DNA from: Streptomyces sp. WAC 01529
GTDB taxonomy: Bacteria; Actinomycetota; Actinomycetes; Streptomycetales; Streptomycetaceae
Direction of reading: 5' to 3'
Length of the DNA: 64,000 bases
NCBI RefSeq assembly: GCF_003945545.1
Contig: NZ_CP029617.1
Span: 124,001 to 188,000 of the forward strand
The notes below the pieces were generated by a model, which was not told the DNA's origin, did no database searches, and saw only the letters and a list, made by a program, of their open reading frames with translations. The position numbers and the translations under genes were made by a program. Positions 23,657-32,624 of this stretch are shown here, one piece after another; the first letter of the stretch is position 1, and every line of letters starts with the position of its first letter.

Positions 23657-24646
23657 TCATGGCCGGGGCTTGTGTGCGAACACCCACCGGTTTCCCTCCA
23701 GCGCGTCGTTCGGCTCGGGGAGGGGGCCACGTCCGTGGCGGCGGGTGAAGTCGAAGGGTGTGTGCATCGCGGTGGACCAGCCCTTGGCCGTCAGGTCTCC
23801 CGCCGAGTCGGGTCGTGGGCCCTTGGCGAAGAGGTGGAGCAGGTCGATGCCGATCTGTTCTCGCGTCGCCGTGTAGATCGCGCTGTCGCGGTAGGCCAGC
23901 AGGTCCTTCTCCAGCTTGGCCTCGAAGGCCAGAGCACTCCCGCCGGTGGTCAGCCTGTCCACCGTGTCGATGAGGTACGTCTCGGCGGGGCCCGGCAAGT
24001 AGAAGAGGAGCCCCTCGGCCAGCCACACGCTCGGCGCGGCCGGGTCGAAGCCGGAGGTGGTCAGCGTGCTGGCCCAGTCCGCGCGCAGATCGACCGGTAC
24101 GGGGACGCGTTTCACCTTCGGGGCGGCTGACACGTCCGTGAGCACCTGCTGCTTGAAGGCCAGCACGCCCGCCCTGTCGATCTCGAAGACGACGCAGTCG
24201 GACGGCAGGTCCAGTCGGAAGGCGCGGGTGTCCAACCCGGCTCCCAGTAGGACGACTTGGCGGGCGCCGGTACCGACCGACCGGAGGAGGTAGTCGTCGA
24301 GGGTCCTCGTCCGCAGACCGAAGTAGCGGGCGAATCGCCCCCACAGCGGGTCGGCGTCCCCAGCCGGAACCTGCTCGATGCGTACCGGCCACCGCGCGCA
24401 GGCGGGGGCCGCGCGCACGAAGTGTTCCGCGTGGACGTCCTGGGCCAGGCTGTCGTGGCGGTGGGTCTCGATCGCCCGCGCCGCGGCGACCAGGAGGGCG
24501 GTCAAGCCCACTCCCCCGTCCACGCTTTCCACGTCTGTGTGCTGCGACGTCGTGCCGGTCATGCTTCCTCCGTCGGTGGGGGTGGGGGACGCGAGATGCG
24601 CACTCGTCGGATGGGGCGAGTCCCCGGTGCCGTGCGCCTCGCTCAT
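23657..24646 (-). CDS. SAM-dependent methyltransferase, TIGR00027/PPM family
   Basis: This is a 329-residue protein. The SAM-binding motif VVLLGAGLDTRAFRL and the following VVFEIDRAGVLAFKQQ are the signature of the leucine-carboxyl-methyltransferase-like family common in actinobacteria; WLAEGLLFYLPGPAETYLI is the later family motif. Such enzymes often methylate carboxyl or hydroxyl groups of small molecules. The ATG at 24646 overlaps the alcohol dehydrogenase stop (ATGA), so it is translationally coupled and is the last gene of the operon headed by the MfnB-like gene. Its substrate is probably a product of that pathway, by inference from the operon alone. Confidence 0.85.
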   Translation of the reverse strand: MSEAHGTGDSPHPTSAHLASPTPTDGGSMTGTTSQHTDVESVDGGVGLTALLVAAARAIETHRHDSLAQDVHAEHFVRAAPACARWPVRIEQVPAGDADPLWGRFARYFGLRTRTLDDYLLRSVGTGARQVVLLGAGLDTRAFRLDLPSDCVVFEIDRAGVLAFKQQVLTDVSAAPKVKRVPVPVDLRADWASTLTTSGFDPAAPSVWLAEGLLFYLPGPAETYLIDTVDRLTTGGSALAFEAKLEKDLLAYRDSAIYTATREQIGIDLLHLFAKGPRPDSAGDLTAKGWSTAMHTPFDFTRRHGRGPLPEPNDALEGNRWVFAHKPRP

Positions 24647-25749
24647 CGGCTCGCCCTCTCCGGGAGCAGGACGGGTTTGACCACCCGGCCCGCGTCACAG
24701 TCGCGTTCGGCCTCGTTGATGTCGGCCAGCGGGTAGGTGCGGAGCAGCTGGTCGAAAGGGAAGAGGCCGGCCTGCCACAGTCGGATCAACCGGGGTATCA
24801 GCACTGCGGGTACGGCGTCCCCCTCGCAGATGTGCCGGATGCCGCGGCCCTGGTCGAGTGCGCCCGGTTCGAGGGACAGCGGGGTGTGCAGGCGCGCCAC
24901 CAGGCCGAGGCTGCCGGTGGGGCGGAGGGCTTGGAGCGCCGCGTTGATGAGGGGCGACGCGGCCGTGGTGTCCAGGGCGTACTGGGCGCCGCCGTCGGTC
25001 AGGCGCCGGATCCGCCCGGGCAGGTCGGGTGCGTCGGCGTGGAGCGGGGTCGCGCCGAACCGCTCGGCGAGGGCGAGCCGCTCAGGATGTCGGTCGACGG
25101 CGACGGTCGGGACGCCGGAGGCGGTGGCCGCCATCACCGCGGCCAGGCCCACGGCTCCGGCGCCGAAGACCGTCAGGTGGTCGCCGGGGCCCGCGCCGAA
25201 GGAGTTCAGCACGGCTCCGGCACCCGTGAGGAAGCCACAGCCGAGGGGCCCGAGCAGTTCGAGCGGCAGTGCGGGGTCGACCCGGACGGCGTTGCGGGCC
25301 GGGACGAGCGCGTACGCGGCGAACGAGGACTGGCCGAACCAACGGGGCGCGAGTGCTTTGCCGGTCGGGTCGGTGAGCCGCGGCGGCTTCTCTTCGCGTC
25401 CTCCGAAGAGGTTGAGGGAGGCGAAGGAGTCGCAGTAGGCCGGAGCACCGCTGCGGCAGTTCCGGCAGTGCCCGCAGGAGTCGAAGCTCAGCACGACGTG
25501 GTCGCCCACATTGACCGCGAGGTCAGGGCCGCTACCGGTCCTCACCACGACTCCGGAGCCCTCGTGGCCGAGGACGACCGGCAGGGGGCTGCGGCCGGCG
25601 GATCGCCGGACCGCGAGATCGGTCCGGCACATCCCGGAGCCCGCGATCTCCACCAGGATCTCGCCGACGGCGGGCTCGGTCTGCAGGTCCACCTCCTCGA
25701 TGGTGAACGGGCTCTCGTACGAGCGCAGTACGGCCGCCTGGAACCTCAT
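24643..25749 (-). CDS. Zinc-dependent alcohol dehydrogenase (aryl-alcohol type)
   Basis: The protein has 368 residues. The catalytic-zinc site is GSGMCRTDLAVR with the GHEGSG motif, and the structural-zinc lobe is CGHCRNCRSGAPAYC. The NAD(P)-binding motif is VFGAGAVGLAAVMAA. These place it with medium-chain, aryl-alcohol-type dehydrogenases. The ATG at 25749 overlaps the stop of the broken aldehyde dehydrogenase (ATGA) and its own stop overlaps the methyltransferase start, so all three were once translated in a chain. In the operon it could interconvert the hydroxymethyl and formyl groups of a furan. Confidence 0.88.
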   Translation of the reverse strand: MRFQAAVLRSYESPFTIEEVDLQTEPAVGEILVEIAGSGMCRTDLAVRRSAGRSPLPVVLGHEGSGVVVRTGSGPDLAVNVGDHVVLSFDSCGHCRNCRSGAPAYCDSFASLNLFGGREEKPPRLTDPTGKALAPRWFGQSSFAAYALVPARNAVRVDPALPLELLGPLGCGFLTGAGAVLNSFGAGPGDHLTVFGAGAVGLAAVMAATASGVPTVAVDRHPERLALAERFGATPLHADAPDLPGRIRRLTDGGAQYALDTTAASPLINAALQALRPTGSLGLVARLHTPLSLEPGALDQGRGIRHICEGDAVPAVLIPRLIRLWQAGLFPFDQLLRTYPLADINEAERDCDAGRVVKPVLLPERASR

Positions 25750-26500
25750 CGCCACGCCCCCGGCGGGTGGTGGACGGCGAACGGCCGCAGGTTGCCGCAC
25801 AGCGCCCACGGTCCGCCCGTCACGCCGACGCCGCTGTCCTTGACGTCTACGACGGGCGGGGCGAGGGACAGTTCGGCGTGGTGATTCATACAGGACGTAC
25901 CGCGTTCGAGCCGGTCGGCTACCGCCTCGGTCCGGTGGGGGGCGGTGCCGAACTGCTCCTGGGTCACCACCGGGCTGTCGGGCGGGATGTCAGGCGGGAT
26001 GTCGGTGAGCATCGTAGGAGCGAAGAAGGACCCCGGTCCGTCCAGTCGGTGGCCGCGGTACGCAGCGCGGGCGCCGGCCGCCAGCGCCCGCTGCGCAAGC
26101 CGCTGGACCCGGGCCAGTTGGGGGGCGTTGTTGACCGGGCCGGGGCGGGAGGCGAGAAGGGAAGTTCCACGGCACGATCGCGGCGACGGATCCGCGGGTC
26201 GCCAGCGGACCTTGCTGTGAACGGGCCGGCCACCGGTGATTCGCCGGGCCCTGGGGCCAGATCGGCAAGGTAACGCAGGCGAGCCGCCGTGCGGGCGGTT
26301 TCCGCGGGCGACTCGGCCAGGGGCTTGCCCTGCCCCGTGTGAGCAGCCGGGCGAGGTCGTCGCCGGTCGGCCCCCACGGGGTCGGCCGCCGCGCGCAGAG
26401 CCGTGGTGCGGGCAGCGGCGTCGGCACGCCAGCTGTGCCAGGCCTGGCGGGACCGGTCAGTGACGGGGAAACGCCCGGCCCCGCGTCCGGGCACACGGTG
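25746..26500 (-). pseudogene. Aldehyde dehydrogenase, heavily deleted and frameshifted
   Basis: Fragments in three frames retain ALDH sequence in the right order. The order is RQAWHSWRADAAARTTALRA, GDDLARLLTR, QGKPLAESPAETARTAARLR, LADLAPGPGESPV, VAAIVPWNFP, NAPQLARVQRLAQRALAAGA, FFAPTMLTDIPPD, VVTQEQFG, DRLERGTSCMNHHAELSLAP and KDSGVGVTGGPWAL. The whole middle between PWNFP and NAPQ (about 200 residues, with the catalytic Glu and Cys) is missing. A second deletion lies after QEQFG, there are at least two further frameshifts, and IPPD is duplicated. The gene is dead. Its stop still overlaps the next start (ATGA), showing an originally intact operon. Confidence 0.85.
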
Positions 26501-26526
26501 GGGCTCGCAGGTCGGCATGCCGGTGG

Positions 26527-27282
26527 TCAACTCACGGCGCTGACGCCGACCGCGTGCTCTTGGGCGTGCCGTTCCATCTCCGCCCGGAAGCCGGCCACCA
26601 AATGCGGACGGATCCTGCCGGAGTTGCGGTCGCCGCCCTCGCAGACCGCTCCGCGTACCCCGACGATGTCCGTGCCGATGCCGGTCAACGGGCCGAGATC
26701 GGCCTGCTTGATGCTGCCCGCGAGGGCGGCGAGCAGGCCAGCGGCGTGGGCCAGCCGGACGAACTCGGCGCATGCGTCCGGCGGCACGTGATCGAAGAGC
26801 CGCGTCCCGTCCTTGATCGCGGTGTCGAGCATGGCCGCGTCGGCACCGGCGCGAGCAGCGATGTCGGGTAAGGCGAGCGGGTTGACGCAGCCGATCCGGT
26901 GGGCGTCGGCGTAGCCGGAGGCGACGACGAGCGCGTCCGGGCGGTGGTCCTTCACGGCCCGGACGACCGCGCGCATGACGTCGATGCCCTGCTCGGGCGT
27001 CGTGCATCCGTAGAGACCGACCTTGATGTACGTGGCGCCGGAGACGACCGCGCCGAGCGCGGCCTGTGCCACCGTGCCCGGCTTGTACGGAACGTCGCCC
27101 ACGGTGGCGGAGACCGGTTTGTCCGCCGGTATCGCTTCGCGGATCTCCCGGATGACCCAGGGGAAGTTCGCGCCGAGAGAGCCCTCGTCAGGCTTCTTGA
27201 CGTCGACTATGTCGAGATGCTCGGCCGCCTTCGCACAGTCGAGGGCCTCCTCGACACCGTCCGGGGAGATGAGAAGCAACAC
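26527..27282 (-). CDS. mfnB: MfnB-like (5-formylfuran-3-yl)methyl phosphate synthase
   Basis: The protein has 251 residues, the length of the MfnB family. MfnB joins two glyceraldehyde-3-phosphate molecules into a phosphorylated furan aldehyde, the first step to methanofuran. Both catalytic lysine segments are intact: [20 protein letters not shown] (family DVKNP.EGSLGAN) and [14 protein letters not shown]. The GTG at 27280-27282 is chosen because AAGGAG sits six bases upstream and the product then starts [13 protein letters not shown], as in the family. It heads a minus-strand operon with a broken aldehyde dehydrogenase, an alcohol dehydrogenase and a methyltransferase. Other methanofuran genes are not seen, so the furan probably feeds another product. 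Confidence 0.88.
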   Translation of the reverse strand: MLLLISPDGVEEALDCAKAAEHLDIVDVKKPDEGSLGANFPWVIREIREAIPADKPVSATVGDVPYKPGTVAQAALGAVVSGATYIKVGLYGCTTPEQGIDVMRAVVRAVKDHRPDALVVASGYADAHRIGCVNPLALPDIAARAGADAAMLDTAIKDGTRLFDHVPPDACAEFVRLAHAAGLLAALAGSIKQADLGPLTGIGTDIVGVRGAVCEGGDRNSGRIRPHLVAGFRAEMERHAQEHAVGVSAVS

Positions 27283-27673
27283 CGTGAACTCCTTCCGCCG
27301 CAAGTCCGCCCGGCCGAGGGGCAGGGGACCGCGGATCACTGTTCATGTGCGGTGTGCTCATGATTTCCGTCACCCAGGGGAACTGGGAGGGCGCACAGAG
27401 TGCCTATTGGCGCTCATGCTTACGCGTGATGCGCCGTGCATAGCGGAGCGAACCGGGCCCTCTGGCAACGTTTCGCCCGGCTGGCGAAGCTCTCGTGGGG
27501 TTGTTGACAGCTACCTCTTGCTTTGCGAAAACTAGCGCAGGGGGTGTCACGGGCAGCCGCTAGCGTTCACCGGCCGATCGCTTGAACTCAGGGTCAGACG
27601 CGGGCAGCCCGGAGGGGAGTTGGACTCCGGCCATATGTTCCGGTCCGGACCCTCCATCGTTACCGGACGGATC
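27283..27673. other. Gap upstream of the MfnB operon; no gene seen
   Basis: This 391-bp stretch separates the MfnB operon start from a small membrane protein gene. It must hold the operon's promoter on the minus strand. I see a short dyad CCCAG/CTGGG (27373-27387) about 90 bases before the start. On the plus strand there is a TTGACA at 27504-27509 with no clear partner gene. Nothing in it looks coding. Confidence 0.4.
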
Positions 27674-27877
27674 TCACAGTTCGTCGCCAGTCACTCTGCG
27701 CCGAGCCAGATAACTGACCCCCCATATAGCTGCGCAGAGCGCTACCAGCCAAAGACCTGCCGGCTTTCCGGCGACGGCCAGGGCCAGGCCAATGCCCGCT
27801 CCACAGGCAAGGAGGAACGTGGCGATCATAAAGAGCCGGGAAGTCGCCTGCTTTCTCCTGAAGTAATCGTCCTGCAT
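27674..27877 (-). CDS. Small two-helix membrane protein
   Basis: This 67-residue protein has two hydrophobic segments (SRLFMIATFLLACGAGIGLA and GLWLVALCAAIWGVSYLA) flanked by basic residues and an acidic tail. GGAGG lies about 11 bases before the ATG. No family is recognised; similar short membrane proteins are common in Streptomyces. It is monocistronic as far as can be seen. Confidence 0.5.
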   Translation of the reverse strand: MQDDYFRRKQATSRLFMIATFLLACGAGIGLALAVAGKPAGLWLVALCAAIWGVSYLARRRVTGDEL

Positions 27878-28202
27878 GTCGATAGCGCCTCCACTTGATG
27901 AAGTTCACGGCCCGGCCCTCAGGTGCTGGCTACCCGACGGCGGAGTTGACGGCTTCAGAAGCTACTTGCCCTGCTGCCCCACGATCCGGAGAACCACACA
28001 GCCTGGCCGCCGACGGCGGAGGCTCCAGCCGTCGGGATCTAGCCGCCCAGCACGATGCTTTCGCATACGTACCGAAACCGGCGCCCACCACGAAACTGGT
28101 GCGGCGTTCCAGCGTCCCCGATCGCCCGATCTCCCTGGCGTACGGGATGGAGCACCCTCAAGACTCTGGGCGTTTTCCGATCCCTGAACGGAGAAACGCA
28201 TC

Positions 28203-29269
28203 ATGCGGTTATCACCGGTGCCACGAACGAGCACCACGTCCCGATCCGGCCCGCGCGGCTCATGGTGGGCGGCGGTCCTGACCACGCTGCTCGCCGTCGG
28301 CCTGCTCGTCGGCGTCGTGCCCGGGTCCCCCACTCCCGTGACGGCCGCGCCCGACCGCGCGACCCACACCTTCTCCTCCGCCTTCGAGAACGCCCGGACC
28401 GGGTGGCTCATGAGCGTGACGAACGACGGCCGTGTGATCAGCCGCAGCGACCGGTTCGACGACCGGCAGCGGTTCCGCATGGGCACCGTCGAGGGGCACT
28501 GGTACCTCTTCAATTACGGGGACATCCCGCCCGGCGCCGCCGCCCGCGGCGCCCCTCGCGGGCCGGTCGGCGAGGCCCCGGGGCCGCCCCGGTCTCAACC
28601 CGTGGCTGCCGCTGCAGGTCCTGTTGCTGCCGTGTGACTCGAAGTACGCTCAGTGGCATCCCGAGTCCCCCGAGGAGTCGGACGGCACGCTGATCTGGCG
28701 CAACTCCGCCCGCCCGGAGCTGTGTCTGACCGGTACGCCGATGCTGGAACGCGTCCTGGCCCTCCCGTGCGACGGCAGCCAGGCCCAGCGGTGGTGGGGA
28801 CAACTCCCGCACCGTGGAGGAGAAGACCTGGGAGCCCGGGGAGAGCCGAACCCGGCTGCGCGCGTCGAACGGCCTCTACCTCTCCGCCCGTGGCGGGGGC
28901 AAGAGCGACGAGACCGAGCTGACCACCTACAGCCACGGGAACATTTCGCGCTGGGACATCCAGTACGCCGGTCCCGGTGACAACATCGCGCGGATCAAGG
29001 GAATCGTCAGCGGCAAATGCGTCGACGTCCTGGACAGCGACGATTCCGGCATCGGCACCACTGCCGTACTGGGCGACCGCGGTACCGGCAACAGCAAGAA
29101 CGACGGTACGGGCCGCCGCTGGCTGGCGGAGACCTACGTTGACGGCTCCATCCGCCTTCGCAACGAGGCCAACCACCTGTGCCTCGTGGCGCCGCTGAGG
29201 GAGACGGAGGACGTGACGGTCGACGAATGCGGCACCGACGCGCGTCAGCGCTGGGCGATCGCACCGTGA
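28203..29269 (+). pseudogene. Ricin-type lectin secreted protein, split by two frameshifts
   Basis: The gene begins at an ATG with GGAGAA upstream and encodes a signal peptide (WWAAVLTTLLAVGLLVGVVP) and a beta-trefoil start (FSSAFENARTGWLMSVTNDG). Sequence then moves to the +1 frame near 28540-28590 (LNPWLPLQVLLLPCDSK, CDGSQAQRWW) and again near 28800 (RLRASNGLYLSARGGGK, IVSGKCVDVLDSDDSG, DECGTDARQRWAIAP). The QRW motifs mark ricin-B-type repeats. Both shifts fall in C/G homopolymers, so they may be sequencing errors rather than real damage; corrected, the protein would have about 355 residues. It is exported and probably binds carbohydrate. Confidence 0.75.
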
Positions 29270-29521
29270 CGCCTTAGCGGTGAAGGCGTCGTAGGGGCGA
29301 AGGTGTCGTAGCCGCGGCAACGACAGGGCCCGGCTGTGGTCGGGTGGCGCTTCACGGCCAGGTGACCCGCGACCCGACCACCTCCGCCTCGCTGCCGACC
29401 GGCAGACCCCGGCCCTGGTGGGCCGTGCGTTCCGCTGATTCGGGACAAGAGAACCACGCTCGCGGCCAGTTGCTCAGCGCCGCGGGGCTTGTAGTGGAGC
29501 AGGGGTGCCGGGCCCGGCCGC

Positions 29522-29971
29522 TCAGTCGAAAGTGCTGGCCAGGTAGGCGTTGCGCATTCTGATGAGGCGGGGCATGTACCGGCTCAGGAGGAGTCGGTCG
29601 ACGATGCGTCCGACGCGCCCCAGCGGTGAGGCGAAGTCGACGACGTCTCTCATGATGGTGCCCCCGGCACCGTCCGGCTCGAAGTGGTGGGCGTGACGCC
29701 ATCGCTTGAAGGGTCCGGACTCCTGCTCGTCCACGAAGCATCGGGGCCGGTCGTAGCCGGTGATGCGGGCCTTGAGCCGCCAGGTCAGGCCGAGATGGCG
29801 AGCTTGGAAGGTCACCGTGTCACCGAGGGCCAGCTCTCCCCGAGTCTTGCCGCCGACTGCGCGCTCCGACGACTCGCCCATGGAGCGGGTATGCGCCTCC
29901 ACGTCCAGACATACCGCGAACACCCGGTCCGGGGGCGCGGCGACGGCTGTCACCACCTCGAAATGCGGCAC
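29522..29971 (-). CDS. SRPBCC-family protein (polyketide cyclase/START-like)
   Basis: This 149-residue protein starts with FEVVTAVAAPPDRVFAVCLD, the opening strand and helix of the SRPBCC hydrophobic-pocket fold, and ends with the long closing helix (DRLLLSRYMPRLIRMRNAYL). The middle contains RHAHHFEPDGAGGTIMRDVV. Members of this fold bind hydrophobic ligands; many in Streptomyces have no assigned role. The gene is monocistronic and divergent from the cyclic diphosphoglycerate pair. Confidence 0.8.
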   Translation of the reverse strand: MPHFEVVTAVAAPPDRVFAVCLDVEAHTRSMGESSERAVGGKTRGELALGDTVTFQARHLGLTWRLKARITGYDRPRCFVDEQESGPFKRWRHAHHFEPDGAGGTIMRDVVDFASPLGRVGRIVDRLLLSRYMPRLIRMRNAYLASTFD

Positions 29972-30264
29972 AAGCTCACCCTAGACGCTGGGTGTTCCGG
30001 GCCCTTGTCCGGGTCGGGCGCAGGTCTCACCTCAGGCTCGACGGTCCGGAAAACGACCTCGAAAGTATGAATGCCGGACAGTCGGCCAACCCATGCGTCT
30101 ACTGGTGGCATCCGCGGTGTCGGGTCAGTCGTTCGTCTTGGCTGTGTGTGCGGCTTCGTCGCTGGAAACGAGTCGCCCGGCGATGTCCGGGGGCGGGCAG
30201 CAGGGCCCTGGGCGTTCGTATCCGATCCCGCCGGTCCGTTGGTCGATCTCGATCGAGGAGCCTC

Positions 30265-31620
30265 GTGGCGACTGTTCCCACATCCATCGTCCTGGTCGAC
30301 GGTGAGCACTATCCGCCGGTGACCGCGCGGGCGATCGCGCGCATGCGCGAGGCCGGGGAACACGTCGTCCTGGCACTGCTGGTGGGCGGCGGGGAGAAAC
30401 TGGGCACCCGCGCCCTGGACCTGGGGGTGCCGGTCCGCACGGCGCACGACCCGGAACGCGCGCTGGCCGCGGCCATCGTCGAGACGGGCGCCACGCGGGT
30501 ACTGGACCTGTCGGACGAGCCGGTCCTGCACAACACCCGCCGCTTTCGCATGGCTTCGATCGCGGTGTGGCGCGAGGCCTCGTATGTCGGTCCCGACTTT
30601 GTGTTCACCCCACCGCACCGGCCCCCGATGTGCGGCGCCGCCTCGGTGGCGGTGATCGGGATGGGCAAGCGCACCGGCAAGACCGCGGTCTCCGGCGCCG
30701 CCGCCCGCGCCTATCGACACGCGGGGTTGGCCCCGGTGATCGTGGCGATGGGCCGAGGCGGTCCCGCCGAACCCCAAGCCGTGGCGGCCGACGCCGGTTT
30801 GACGCCCGAGACCCTGCTCGAGTGGGCCGACCGGGGCCGGCACGCCGCAAGCGACCACATCGAGGACGCCCTGACGACGGGCGTGCCCACCGTGGGGACC
30901 TGGCGGGCCGGAGGCGGCCTGGCCGGCGCCCCGTTCCACACCGACTACGACCGTGCCCTCGAAAAGGCCGTCGGTCTCGATCCGGAAGTGCTGGTGCTGG
31001 AGTCCAGCGGGGCGTCCATCCCCCCGGCCGCCGCCGACGCGACGATCCTGGTGGTGGACGTCCACATCGACCCGGTCGACCTCCACGGCTACTTCGGTCT
31101 CTACCGCCTGTTGCTGGCCGATCTGGTGGTCTTGACCATGTGCGAGGGCGACGAGGGCCGTAGACGCGCGGAAGCGATCGAGGCGGCCATCGCCGAACAC
31201 TGCGTCACCCGCCCCGAGATCGTCCGCGCCGTCCTGCGCCCGCACCCCCTGGCCGATGTCGCCGGCAAACGGCTGTGGCTGGCCACCACCGCGCCGCGGC
31301 AAGCGGGCCCCACGCTCGCCGCGCACCTCGAACACGTTCACGGCGCGCACGTCCTGGGCATCAGCCACGCCCTGGGCGACCGTCGGCAACTTGCCCACGA
31401 TCTCGGGGAACACGCACCGGAGACCGACGTCCTGGCCGTCGAACTGAAGGCGGCCGGCGTGGATGTCGTCACCCGCTTCGGAGCCGAACACGGCATCGAG
31501 ACGGTCTACGTCGACAACCGTCCCCTCACCCTCGACGGCGACACCCTCGACCCCCACCTGCTGTCCGTGGCCCACCTGGCCCGCCGACGACACGCGACCG
31601 CGGGAGAAGAACACGGATGA
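30265..31620 (+). CDS. Cyclic 2,3-diphosphoglycerate synthetase
   Basis: The protein has 451 residues, close to the archaeal enzyme of about 460. This ATP-dependent enzyme closes 2,3-diphosphoglycerate into the cyclic form used as a thermal and osmotic solute in methanogens. The N-terminal part reads SIVLVDGEHYPPVTARAIAR; a P-loop-type GMGKRTGKTA lies at about residues 132-141; further blocks are MGRGGPAEPQ and LVLESSGASIPP. The GTG at 30265 has GAGGAG just upstream. A longer in-frame region before it has no family sequence. Its stop overlaps the start of 2-phosphoglycerate kinase (ATGA), the preceding pathway enzyme, which strongly supports the call. Confidence 0.85.
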   Translation: MATVPTSIVLVDGEHYPPVTARAIARMREAGEHVVLALLVGGGEKLGTRALDLGVPVRTAHDPERALAAAIVETGATRVLDLSDEPVLHNTRRFRMASIAVWREASYVGPDFVFTPPHRPPMCGAASVAVIGMGKRTGKTAVSGAAARAYRHAGLAPVIVAMGRGGPAEPQAVAADAGLTPETLLEWADRGRHAASDHIEDALTTGVPTVGTWRAGGGLAGAPFHTDYDRALEKAVGLDPEVLVLESSGASIPPAAADATILVVDVHIDPVDLHGYFGLYRLLLADLVVLTMCEGDEGRRRAEAIEAAIAEHCVTRPEIVRAVLRPHPLADVAGKRLWLATTAPRQAGPTLAAHLEHVHGAHVLGISHALGDRRQLAHDLGEHAPETDVLAVELKAAGVDVVTRFGAEHGIETVYVDNRPLTLDGDTLDPHLLSVAHLARRRHATAGEEHG

Positions 31621-32534
31621 ACGCCACCACGCCGGGCATCGAGATCCACACCGGCTCTCAACGTCTGCCCTTCTCCGAGGGGCTGCTCGCCTCCTCGTTC
31701 ATGACCGCCGGAGTACTCCCCGGCGAGGCGTTCGCCGCCGCCCGACGCGTGCACGAGCGGCTGACCGCACAAGCGCGCCCCCTCGTTGCGACCCGCACAC
31801 TGCGCGATCTGGCATGCGCGGTCCTGAGCGAGATCGACGAACAGCACGCGCGTCGCTACCGGCGGTGGCAGCGCGTCGACAACCTCCAGGCACCGCTGAT
31901 CGTCCTGCTGGGCGGCGTCACCGGTGTGGGCAAGTCCACCATCGCGACCCAACTGGCCGTACGGTTGCGCATGACCCGGGTCATCTCCACCGACACCGTC
32001 CGCGAAGTCCTGCGCGCCGCGGTTCCACAGGATCTGCTTCCCGCTCTGCACACCTCCAGCTTCCACGTCGTACCCTCGCCCTGCCCCACCCCCGAAGAAC
32101 CGGCCGAGGCCCTGATCACCTCCTTCCGGGAACAGGTCCAGGCCGTCTCCGTGGGCGCCCGGGCCGTCATCGCCCGTGCCGTCGAGGAACGGACGTCGAT
32201 CATCGTCGAGGGCTCCCACGTGGTCCCCGGCCACCTGGCGCACTGGGCCCGTCAGTTCCCCCAGACCCTCCTGCTGCCCGTCGTCCTGACGGTGTCCGAC
32301 GCCGACACTCACAGGAACCACTTCCTGCGCAGAGGCCGTGAAACCGGATCCCGCGTCGGAGAGCGCTACCTTCGCGAGTTCGACAACATCCGCCTCATCC
32401 AGGCCTGGCTGTGCGACCAGGCCGTCGACCACGGCGTCACCGTCATCGAGGTCACCGAGAGCGAATCCGTCCTCCAGGACATCGTCGCCCACATCGCCGA
32501 CACCGCGTCGGCCACGGCGCCCGCCAAGGGCTGA
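31617..32534 (+). CDS. 2-phosphoglycerate kinase
   Basis: The protein has 305 residues, the same size as the archaeal enzyme. Residues 1-90 resemble the ATP-cone-like N-terminal domain of this kinase (LPFSEGLLASSFMTAGV). A clear Walker A motif follows (LGGVTGVGKSTIATQL, about 97-112), then RVISTDTVREVLRA and the acidic strand SIIVEGSHVVPGH. It phosphorylates 2-phosphoglycerate to 2,3-diphosphoglycerate, the substrate of the gene before it. The ATG overlaps that gene's stop (ATGA), so both steps are made together and the two-step pathway appears complete. Confidence 0.87.
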   Translation: MNATTPGIEIHTGSQRLPFSEGLLASSFMTAGVLPGEAFAAARRVHERLTAQARPLVATRTLRDLACAVLSEIDEQHARRYRRWQRVDNLQAPLIVLLGGVTGVGKSTIATQLAVRLRMTRVISTDTVREVLRAAVPQDLLPALHTSSFHVVPSPCPTPEEPAEALITSFREQVQAVSVGARAVIARAVEERTSIIVEGSHVVPGHLAHWARQFPQTLLLPVVLTVSDADTHRNHFLRRGRETGSRVGERYLREFDNIRLIQAWLCDQAVDHGVTVIEVTESESVLQDIVAHIADTASATAPAKG

Positions 32535-32624
32535 ACGGCACCGGCCTCTCCCCTGTCCAGCGCTACTTGGGCCAGTCCTCGGCGACGGTGGCCGAGCGCA
32601 GAGCCGGAATACAGCGGCGGGGTC

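Noticed and set aside
27504..27532. TTGACA as a plus-strand promoter
   Set aside because: No good -10 lies at 17 bases and no plus-strand gene follows for nearly 700 bases.
29992..30264. An N-terminal extension of the cyclic diphosphoglycerate synthetase
   Set aside because: The extra residues are Arg/Ser-rich and unlike the family; the GTG at 30265 follows GAGGAG and gives the expected length.
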